DNA from: Pseudomonadota bacterium
GTDB lineage: Bacteria > Pseudomonadota > Gammaproteobacteria > Acidithiobacillales > Acidithiobacillaceae
DNA length: 6,244 nucleotides
Direction of reading: 5' to 3'
NCBI GenBank assembly: GCA_021840785.1
Contig: JAKBXD010000116.1
Span: 1-6,244, forward strand
The first letter of the stretch is position 1. Each line of letters opens with the position of its first letter. Of the stretch, positions 1 through 4,815 are shown in pieces. The translations under genes were made by a program, and so were the position numbers. The notes below the pieces were generated by a model. That model searched no databases. It worked only from the letters and a program-made list of their open reading frames with translations, and was not told the origin of the DNA.

Positions 1-790
1 GTGGTCCGGGCGTATCCGGAAACAGCGAGAACCGCTCACGTGGTCGATACGGATAGACACCGGGCCGAATGAACGACGTATCCTCCATTCCAGCAACGCG
101 CTTTAACTCTGCCAGTACCTCTAGGATCGTGACAGGCTGGCCAGAACGCACGGCGAATACCCTATGGCGCCCCGGCTCCTCGTCGCGTAGCAGTCCAAGC
201 GTAGCATCGATCGCCGACAGCACGTCACGGATGTGCACTAAATCGATTGCCTGCCCGCCCGAGGACATCGGCAGTTCGCTGCGCCCGTTGATCGCGTCGG
301 CTATTAGGTTGACAACCTTATTGCGGTCATCTCCCGGGCCGTATGTGTCGTACAGCCGCAGCGTAGCGGACCGAACGCCATTCATCGCGAAATGCGCCAG
401 CATCGCTTCGGCTCCGGTCTTCGATGCTGCATAGGCGTTGAATGGCTCATCTCCGCCCTGCTCGCCGATCTGCCAGGATGTCCCGAAGGTCAACAGGCAG
501 CACTCTGGCGCATGCTCCCTCAGCAGCGACGCCATCGAGGCCGGAAGAACGATATTGGAGAGTGACAATTCGTAGATCGCCGCCGCATCATCCCTCCCGG
601 TCTGTGACGCGCCGGCATAGATCACGGCATCCAGACCGCCACGGGCCAACAACTCCTGGAAATCGTCCAGGAACACATCATGCCGCACCGGCCGGTAGCT
701 GAGAGTGCGAACCGTGTCTCCCTTTGCCTGGAAATGCGCAACAACATGCTTCCCCAGAAAACCAGACCCGCCGATGACGAGGATTTTCAC
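1..790 (-). CDS. NAD(P)-dependent SDR sugar epimerase/reductase, partial (C-terminus beyond window)
   Basis: Reading down from a GTG at 790, the frame stays open to the left edge: 263 codons and no stop, so the C-terminus is missing. The protein starts MKILVIGGSGFLGKH, with the Rossmann NAD(P)-binding GxxGxxG at residues 7-13. It has the SDR catalytic Y120-AAS-K124, then RLYDTYGPGD (145-154) and a DLVHIRDV segment (183-190) typical of extended SDR nucleotide-sugar enzymes. The start is chosen because GTG overlaps the TGA of the upstream 3,5-epimerase as GTGA (787-790) and follows a G-rich Shine-Dalgarno tract. From its place at the end of a cytidylyltransferase/SDR/3,5-epimerase operon, it may be the 4-ketoreductase that finishes a CDP-deoxy sugar, like AscF or RfbJ in other CDP-sugar pathways. 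That role is inference; a C4 epimerase or dehydratase is also possible. The SDR family assignment is secure, the substrate is not. Confidence 0.88.
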   Translation of the reverse strand, partial: MKILVIGGSGFLGKHVVAHFQAKGDTVRTLSYRPVRHDVFLDDFQELLARGGLDAVIYAGASQTGRDDAAAIYELSLSNIVLPASMASLLREHAPECCLLTFGTSWQIGEQGGDEPFNAYAASKTGAEAMLAHFAMNGVRSATLRLYDTYGPGDDRNKVVNLIADAINGRSELPMSSGGQAIDLVHIRDVLSAIDATLGLLRDEEPGRHRVFAVRSGQPVTILEVLAELKRVAGMEDTSFIRPGVYPYRPRERFSLFPDTPGP

Positions 791-1353
791 GCTCCCCCCC
801 CTGTCAGGTCGACCGCATGCAGGGCTGGGTCCAAGTCTGGCCATCGACAATCCTTCTCCGAAACCTCCTTTGGCGCCACAGGCCATTTGATGCCCACCAC
901 CGGATCATCGAAACGCAGCCCACGTTCTTGCCCCGGCGCATAGAACGCACTTGACATGTAAATCACCTCGACATCATCAGTCAGGGACAGAAACCCGTGG
1001 GCGAACCCGCGCGGGACATAGACCATCAGCCGGTTTTCCGCGCTCAGTTCGGCGCCGAACCACTTGCCGAAGGTCGGCGAATTACGGCGTAAATCCACGA
1101 TCACGTCGTACATCGCCCCGCGGATAGTCCGCATCACCTTCACCTCCGCGTGTGGCGGCAATTGATAGTGCAGGCCGCGGATGGTCCCCCTGACGGCGCT
1201 GGTCGAGTTGTTGATCTGCACGAACCGGGTTTCCAGCCCAGCGTCACCGAACTCCTTCTCGCAGAAGAAGCGTGCGAAAAATCCACGCTCATCGCCACGC
1301 TTCTCGAGTTCGATCAAATAGGCGCCTTCCAACGGTGTCTTATGAAACTTCAT
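787..1353 (-). CDS. rfbC: dTDP-4-dehydrorhamnose 3,5-epimerase family protein (RmlC/RfbC-like)
   Basis: This 188-residue protein has the usual length of RmlC cupin epimerases, which invert C3 and/or C5 of 4-keto-6-deoxy nucleotide sugars in the cytoplasm. Visible signatures are DERGFFAR (21-28), FVQINNSTS (44-52), RGTIRGLHYQ (55-64) with the probable catalytic base H62, the substrate-contacting region around K72, YVPRGFAHGF (112-121), Y132 and GIKWP (154-158). The ATG at 1353 has GAGGGG upstream and lies inside the end of the preceding SDR gene (14-bp overlap). Its stop overlaps the next start by 4 bp, so the three genes are likely translationally coupled. Family databases would name it for dTDP-rhamnose, but no dTDP-glucose genes (rmlA, rmlB, rmlD) are seen here. 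The nearest donor-forming enzyme is a cytidylyltransferase, so it may act on a CDP-4-keto sugar, as AscE does in ascarylose synthesis. The symbol is by family only. Confidence 0.92.
   Translation of the reverse strand: MKFHKTPLEGAYLIELEKRGDERGFFARFFCEKEFGDAGLETRFVQINNSTSAVRGTIRGLHYQLPPHAEVKVMRTIRGAMYDVIVDLRRNSPTFGKWFGAELSAENRLMVYVPRGFAHGFLSLTDDVEVIYMSSAFYAPGQERGLRFDDPVVGIKWPVAPKEVSEKDCRWPDLDPALHAVDLTGGGA
794..801 (-). repeat. G8 homopolymer tract at the rfbC/SDR junction
   Basis: On the coding (minus) strand eight consecutive G residues lie in the last codons of the 3,5-epimerase gene, three bases before the GTG start of the next gene. The tract doubles as the Shine-Dalgarno region for that start. 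A one-base slip would alter the last epimerase residues and break the GTGA stop/start overlap. Eight G's is only a modest tract, so this may have no regulatory meaning. Confidence 0.6.
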
Positions 1354-2407
1354 TCACTCGATCCCCTCGCCAGCGCAGGTCTGACCCAAGCCTTCCCGCG
1401 GCAATATGCCCTCTAAGCGTGTTCAGTCGCATAAACTGGGAGTTTCGGAAATCCGGATCGGAGAAATTCATCCGCCGGCACCCGGCGATCAGTCGTTCGA
1501 TAGACTGGTCGAGCGACACTTGCGGAATGAATTCAGGTGCCAGTTCCTTGAACAGAGTGAAATCGACCTTGTAGGATCGCTTGTCCGGTGGCGCGTTGGT
1601 GTTGATTGAAAACGTGGCTCCTGGTAACTGCTTCACCACCGAGATCGCCAGGTCCTTCACCTGGTAATTGTTCTCATCCCGGCCCGCGTTCACTGCCAGA
1701 AATGCGCCGCCCTGATCGCGCCGCCGCTCGATGGCCCAGGAAATCGCCCGCGCCATATCCTCCACGTCGATCAGCGGCCGCCATGGGGACCCGTCGCTCA
1801 GCACAGTGATCTCGCCGCTTGTCATTGCACAAGCAACAAAATCGTTCAGCACCAAGTCCAGACGGAGCCGGTCCGACATGCCGCACGCCGTCGCGAACCG
1901 TAGTGAGGTGAACACCATCCCGCCCAGATTGACCCCACGCACGTCATCTTCGGTGCCGATCTTCGAACGCGCATAGGCCGTCAGCGGATTGGTCGGATCC
2001 GTCTCCCGCCGGGCCCCGCCATCAGCCAGCCCATACATCGAGCAACTGGAAGCGAACACGAAGTTTCGCACCCCTGCCTCCGCTGCCATTTGCGCCAGCC
2101 GGACGGAGGCACGCTGGTTGATCTGCTCGGTAACGGTCTCGAACTCCTTGCCCATAGGATCGTTTGAAACCGCAGCCAGATGCACCACCGCATCGACCCC
2201 ATTCAGCAGCTCCGGGGGAAACGCCCGTACATCGCCGAAATACTGGCGCGAGACATGCACCTCGGGTAGCGTTTCAGCGCCAGTCAGCGAGTGTCCGAAA
2301 AATCCAGCGTCGTAGCCAACAAGTTCGACATCCGGGCGGTGCTGTCGAAGAAACCGCGTGAGTACCGGACCGACATAGCCCATATTGCCAGTAATAAGGA
2401 TCCTCAT
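1340..2407 (-). CDS. NAD-dependent epimerase/dehydratase (extended SDR), 355 aa
   Basis: This is an extended short-chain dehydrogenase/reductase acting on a nucleotide sugar. The N-terminus MRILITGNMGYVGPVL carries GxxGxxG at residues 7-13; then come VVHLAAVSND (74-83), FASSCSMYGLADG (118-130) with the catalytic Ser/Thr region, the Y145-ARS-K149 pair, and a SDGSPWRPLIDVEDMARAI stretch (204-222) typical of UDP/GDP/CDP-sugar epimerases and dehydratases. The open frame extends upstream to 2578, but those 57 extra residues lie out of frame inside the cytidylyltransferase gene. The ATG at 2407 is preferred: the Rossmann motif begins there, a GAAGG sequence precedes it, and it starts 17 bp after the upstream stop. 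The C-terminal third (about 250-355) is less conserved and I recognise no extra domain. It lacks the N-terminal pattern of classic RfbG, but it could still supply the dehydration or epimerisation step. Substrate unknown. Confidence 0.9.
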   Translation of the reverse strand: MRILITGNMGYVGPVLTRFLRQHRPDVELVGYDAGFFGHSLTGAETLPEVHVSRQYFGDVRAFPPELLNGVDAVVHLAAVSNDPMGKEFETVTEQINQRASVRLAQMAAEAGVRNFVFASSCSMYGLADGGARRETDPTNPLTAYARSKIGTEDDVRGVNLGGMVFTSLRFATACGMSDRLRLDLVLNDFVACAMTSGEITVLSDGSPWRPLIDVEDMARAISWAIERRRDQGGAFLAVNAGRDENNYQVKDLAISVVKQLPGATFSINTNAPPDKRSYKVDFTLFKELAPEFIPQVSLDQSIERLIAGCRRMNFSDPDFRNSQFMRLNTLRGHIAAGRLGSDLRWRGDRVNEVS

Positions 2408-2424
2408 AGTTCTACCTTCAGGAG

Positions 2425-3195
2425 TTACCAGATTTTCCAGGGCGCATTCCCCGAGGACCACAGCGCCTCCAGGTGCATCTTGTCTCGTAGAGTATCCATC
2501 GGCTGCCAGAAGCCATGATGGAACCAGGAAGAGATCTGCCCGTCGTCCGCCAGCCGTTCCATCGGCTCGCGTTCCCACACCGTACTGTCACCCTCGATAT
2601 ATTTCCCGACCTTCGGCGACAGAACGAAGAATCCGCCGTTGATCCAGCCCCCGTCACCTTCAGGCTTCTCCCGGAAACCGACCACCCGGGTCCCGTCCAA
2701 CGCCAACGCGCCGAAGCGCCCTGGGGGCTGTACCGCCGTCACTGTCGCAAGCCGCCCGTGCCGCTGATGAAACGCGATGGAGCCAGTGATATCCACATTA
2801 GCGACGCCGTCGCCATAAGTCAGGCAGAAAGCCTCGTCTGACCCAATATAAGGAAGTATTCGTTTGATCCGCCCCCCGATCATCGTTTCCTCACCGGTGT
2901 CCACCAGCGTCACCCGCCAGGGCTCGGACTGCGCGCGATGCACCTCCATCGTATTATTACGAATATCGAAGGTGACGTCGGAGGCATGCAGATAATAGCT
3001 ATGGAAATATTCCTTGATCGCGTAGCCTTTGTAACCAAGACATATGATGAAATCATTCACACCGTGTGCCGAATAAATCTTCATGATGTGCCATAGCATC
3101 GGCTTGCCGCCGATCTCTACCATTGGCTTCGGCTTTGTCACCGTCTCTTCCGACAGACGTGTCCCAAGACCACCCGCAAGCAGAACCGCTTTCAT
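2425..3195 (-). CDS. rfbF: glucose-1-phosphate cytidylyltransferase
   Basis: Catalyses CTP + alpha-D-glucose 1-phosphate to CDP-glucose + PPi, the committing step of CDP-deoxy-hexose pathways. The 256-residue protein matches the normal RfbF/DdhA/AscA length of about 257. Seen are the nucleotidyltransferase signature [14 protein letters not shown] (5-18), [12 protein letters not shown] (21-32), [11 protein letters not shown] (54-64), the metal-binding YGDGV (127-131), FREKP (174-178), GWINGGFFV (183-191) and [11 protein letters not shown] (229-239). The last two segments separate this group from RmlA and GalU. ATG at 3195 follows GGGTCAAAAAA, so the ribosome-binding site is weak. It is the first gene of the four-gene operon; 63 bp further upstream lies the end of an IS3-type element, so the native promoter may have been lost or replaced. 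Its N-terminal half is visibly more AT-rich than the following genes. Confidence 0.96.
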   Translation of the reverse strand: MKAVLLAGGLGTRLSEETVTKPKPMVEIGGKPMLWHIMKIYSAHGVNDFIICLGYKGYAIKEYFHSYYLHASDVTFDIRNNTMEVHRAQSEPWRVTLVDTGEETMIGGRIKRILPYIGSDEAFCLTYGDGVANVDITGSIAFHQRHGRLATVTAVQPPGRFGALALDGTRVVGFREKPEGDGGWINGGFFVLSPKVGKYIEGDSTVWEREPMERLADDGQISSWFHHGFWQPMDTLRDKMHLEALWSSGNAPWKIW

Positions 3196-3258
3196 TTTTT
3201 TGACCCAATCGACGCAGGAACAGAGAATAGAACCATGTCGCGCTATCCGGCCGCGATG

Positions 3259-3285
3259 TGAAGTGGACCCTGGAAATGGGACCGG
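3259..3285 (+). repeat. IS3-type left terminal inverted repeat (27-bp unit)
   Basis: The 27 bases from TGAAGTGG to GGGACCGG recur in inverted orientation at 4652-4678 with 25 of 27 identical; the differences are at unit positions 5 and 13. The shared stretch ends at CCGG in both copies, so the unit is a defined left end rather than a continuing copy of the element. The two copies enclose the IS3 remnant and the glycosyltransferase gene. Confidence 0.85.
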
Positions 3286-3333
3286 GGGCTAAGTTGGAAA
3301 TTGGCCGTTTTGTCCTGATAGACGGAGCGGAAC

Positions 3334-3591
3334 ATGAGCAAGACGAGACGGAAGATTGAGGCGGCGCTGAAGGCGAAGATTGCCTTGGAGGGGCAGTGTC
3401 AGGAATTCCGTGTATGGGCGGCGGTTGAACATCAGGCCGCCAGGGCCCTTACGAAGCGATCGCCGAAGATGGCGGTGTGGCGCGAAGCAATGGTCGGCGT
3501 TCTACCGCCGACGGCCGTGGATATGATGCTTCTCCCGCGGAGAAGCTTGGACAACGCTGCCGCGTTGCCCACATCTCCACAGCCACAATAA
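3334..3591 (+). pseudogene. IS3-family OrfA transposase fragment, disrupted
   Basis: The first 19 residues, MSKTRRKIEAALKAKIALE, match the start of IS3-family OrfA helix-turn-helix proteins, where the family continues with a HTH and a HPNQIYAWKKQL-type segment. Here the HTH is gone: a garbled GQCQEFRVWAAV leads into EHQAARA, reminiscent of the EQAARAF tail of intact proteins, so a deletion of some tens of residues is likely. The remaining 50 or so residues (to the TAA at 3589) show no recognisable domain. No OrfB catalytic core is present. GGAGCGGAAC before the ATG could serve as a ribosome-binding site, but the product could not be an active transposase. The OrfA assignment rests on the N-terminus only. 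Confidence 0.75.
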
Positions 3592-3686
3592 CAGCAGGTA
3601 GCTTGATAGCCCTTTGGGAGATCAGAACAGACCAGCTTCCATCTTAAATCCCGCCCCCAGTGGTCCACACCAAAGGGTCCACTTCA

Positions 3687-3787
3687 GTGACGAGGCTACC
3701 GTTACCAGCGCCACCGCATGGCTCTTCCTTGCCCATATCTGCCTGCTCACAAGGAAAATCACACGCAACCGATAGCCACATTACCAT
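3687..3787. other. intergenic junction between IS3 remnant and glycosyltransferase stop; no gene
   Basis: These 101 bases separate the IS3 right end from the glycosyltransferase stop codon. No supported reading frame or hairpin terminator is seen. The right half (3757-3785) is a diverged repeat of 5926-5954. The rest is probably further insertion-sequence debris, but I cannot name its source. Confidence 0.4.
3757..3785 (-). repeat. diverged 29-bp repeat, inverted partner of 5926-5954
   Basis: Read on the minus strand, this stretch matches 5926-5954 of the plus strand at 23 of 29 positions, including the blocks ATGTGGC, GGTT and GTGTGATT; both continue to a nearby GGCAG. It lies two bases past the stop codon of the glycosyltransferase. 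The two copies are in opposite orientation and enclose the glycosyltransferase and methyltransferase genes. Probably both derive from ends of related insertion sequences. Confidence 0.55.
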
Positions 3788-4558
3788 TCAGATTCGGGCT
3801 CTCAGATCATGGGCAAATTGCAAGAGCGTTTTGTGCCGCATCTGCTGGTCATGTTCGGTTGCGATGTGTTGAATCCCAAAGCCCACACTCTTGTCGAGCG
3901 GATCCATTGTGGCCTGGATTTGTGTTTTCCGAGCGACAAAATCCGGTGTCCAGGGGCTGTAACCATACCACCAGATTCCCAGTTGGGTGTTCGCAGCTAG
4001 TGCCAGTCGAGGAAGCATTGAGCTGTGGCGCCCCGGCGTGTAGGCGCCGAACGCGTATCTGTGCAGGAGCCGGGTACGCGCTCGTGGGAAGAACCACGGA
4101 TACTTAACTCTTTCGACCGGCAACTCACTTTCCCAGAAGCCGTGAAATCTCTGCGCTACCAAGGGCGCGTTTCCTTCAAGGGGCATATCGGGGATATTGT
4201 CAATCATTGCCGCGCCAGGAATGTACACGCCGAGAAAGTTTTGAGATTCGGTGCTCTCAATTACCGCATCAAGTTCGTGACCGACAAGAAATTCGGTGGT
4301 ATTCAGTACAATCTTCCATGCATCGTGATACCTCGCCTCGTGTTGCATGACTTCGAAGTCGCATTTCAACGCTGAAAAGTACTTATTATTGCTGGTCACG
4401 ATTTCCCAGTCTGGAACCAATTCGCGACAAATCTCGACCGATCGATCGGTCGAGTGGTTGTTTATCAGGACTCCATGATCGAATATTTCCCGATGATGCT
4501 TGAGCCACCAAGGCAGTAGGAACTCTTCGTTAAAAAAGTGGGAAATGACGAGTTTCAT
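3788..4558 (-). CDS. GT-A-fold glycosyltransferase (family 2 type, Glyco_tranf_2_4-like)
   Basis: Likely transfers a sugar onto a growing surface glycan at the inner membrane's cytoplasmic face; acceptor and donor are unknown. The 256-residue protein starts MKLVISHFFNEEFLLPWWL: the NEE at 10-12 and LINNHSTDRSVEI (31-43) are the signature of the Glyco_tranf_2_4 group (substrate-binding loop followed by an N-x-S-T-D element). Further in are WKIVLNTTEFLVG (81-93), where a metal-binding D-x-D-E-F would be expected but N-T-T-E-F is seen, and PGRHSSML (175-182). No membrane span or signal peptide is evident. ATG at 4558 is the first start after an in-frame TGA (4564-4562), with only a weak GAAG before it. 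It is bracketed by IS fragments, and its GC is near 50% in sampled lines, below the operon to the left. The C-terminus may be slightly shortened, because repeat debris begins two bases past the stop. Confidence 0.83.
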   Translation of the reverse strand: MKLVISHFFNEEFLLPWWLKHHREIFDHGVLINNHSTDRSVEICRELVPDWEIVTSNNKYFSALKCDFEVMQHEARYHDAWKIVLNTTEFLVGHELDAVIESTESQNFLGVYIPGAAMIDNIPDMPLEGNAPLVAQRFHGFWESELPVERVKYPWFFPRARTRLLHRYAFGAYTPGRHSSMLPRLALAANTQLGIWWYGYSPWTPDFVARKTQIQATMDPLDKSVGFGIQHIATEHDQQMRHKTLLQFAHDLRARI

Positions 4559-4561
4559 GCT

Positions 4562-4651
4562 TCAGATTCTGATCTCAAAAGATAGTTGAGCGATTTCAGC
4601 GGGTGATGATTCAGTTCGTTTGCGAATACGAACGGAGACACTATCTCTCAT
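4562..4651 (-). pseudogene. 29-codon ORF, possible 3' tail of a gene cut by the IS3 end
   Basis: Directly after the inverted repeat (4652), the minus strand reads ATGAGAGATAGTG and stays open for 29 codons to a TGA at 4564-4562, three bases before the glycosyltransferase ATG and in the same frame. The product (MRDSVSVRIRKR...FEIRI) matches nothing I recognise and has no good ribosome-binding site. The tight spacing to the next start suggests the last codons of a former upstream operon gene whose body was removed with the IS event. It could equally be a chance open frame. Confidence 0.25.
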
Positions 4652-4678
4652 CCGGTCCCATTTCCCGGGTCCATTTCA
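4652..4678 (-). repeat. inverted solo copy of the IS3-type left terminal repeat
   Basis: On the minus strand, TGAAATGGACCC through GGGACCGG matches 25 of 27 bases of the IS3 left end at 3259-3285. Similarity stops at CCGG, so only the tip of an element is present. Its first three bases (TGA) provide the stop that ends the IS481 transposase stub, showing that this end was joined into the IS481 copy. Bases next to the end (AGC on the IS481 side) have no duplicate at 3256-3258 (ATG). Confidence 0.85.
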
Positions 4679-4753
4679 GCTCTCTTGACTATGTTGTATC
4701 GCTCGACGGACCGCCGCTGTCGTTGTGGCGCTCCCATGCTGAATCTGGCCCAT
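4676..4753 (-). pseudogene. IS481-family transposase, N-terminal stub (25 aa)
   Basis: ATG at 4753, preceded by a strong GGAGGGAGG ribosome-binding site, begins MGQIQHGSATTTAAVRRAIQ and continues HSQES before a TGA supplied by the abutting IS3-type repeat. This N-terminus is characteristic of a large group of IS481 transposases, which continue with an L-x-x-LAKRYGIN helix-turn-helix and a DDE integrase core of about 300 more residues. None of that is present in the window. The stub cannot be functional. Identification rests on recognition of the conserved start. Confidence 0.8.
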
Positions 4754-4809
4754 AGTGCCTCCCTCCATTCCCGCGAGAAAACTGCACCATCAAAAGACGG
4801 GATCAAACA
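4679..4809 (-). mobile_element. IS481-family element, 5' end only (131 bp)
   Basis: On the minus strand the element starts TGTTTGATCCCG at 4809, runs through a 56-bp leader with GGAGGGAGG, enters the transposase start codon at 4753 and stops at 4679, where the IS3-type end takes over. The left boundary is set by the CCTAGG hexamer at 4810-4815, which fits the NCTAGN target and 6-bp duplication known for IS481. No matching right end or second CCTAGG is visible, so the rest of the element was deleted or moved away. Confidence 0.75.
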
Positions 4810-4815
4810 CCTAGG
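4810..4815. other. CCTAGG, probable IS481 insertion target (NCTAGN)
   Basis: The palindrome CCTAGG sits exactly between the methyltransferase coding end and the start of the IS481-type end. The TAG within it is the methyltransferase stop codon, so insertion here left the protein unaltered. IS481 and IS1002 are known to insert at NCTAGN with a 6-bp duplication; the second copy is not found in the window. Confidence 0.65.

Larger units (their letters stand above)
3259..3686 (+). mobile_element. IS3-family remnant, internally deleted (428 bp, MITE-like)
   Basis: The segment opens with TGAAGTGGACCC (3259-3270) and closes with GGGTCCACTTCA (3675-3686), a perfect 12-bp terminal inverted repeat with TG...CA ends as in the IS3 family; GGTCC is also shared further in. 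Just inside the left end is a start codon with a typical IS3 OrfA N-terminus (3334). A full IS3 element is about 1.2-1.5 kb with orfA and orfB, so roughly two thirds is missing and no DDE domain remains. The flanking bases (GATG left, GTGA right) do not form a target-site duplication, which suggests age or later rearrangement. It could be mobilised only by a transposase supplied elsewhere. Confidence 0.8.

Noticed and set aside
69..434. 121-codon plus-strand open frame
   Set aside because: It is antisense to the partial SDR gene, rich in Ser, Arg and Ala, and without any family signature.
1989..2315. 108-codon plus-strand open frame
   Set aside because: It is antisense to the SDR gene and explained by the GC-rich codon pattern of the true gene.
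2408..2578. 57-residue N-terminal extension of the 355-aa SDR
   Set aside because: It lies out of frame inside the well-supported cytidylyltransferase gene. The Rossmann motif starts at the ATG at 2407, which also has a GAAGG sequence and normal operon spacing.
3255..3690. Target-site duplication around the IS3 remnant
   Set aside because: GATG on the left and GTGA on the right do not match; nor does GCTC beyond 4678. No duplication can be claimed.
3718..4107. 129-codon plus-strand open frame over the glycosyltransferase 3' end
   Set aside because: It overlaps the conserved C-terminal part of the minus-strand glycosyltransferase and its product resembles no known protein; the first part is repeat debris.
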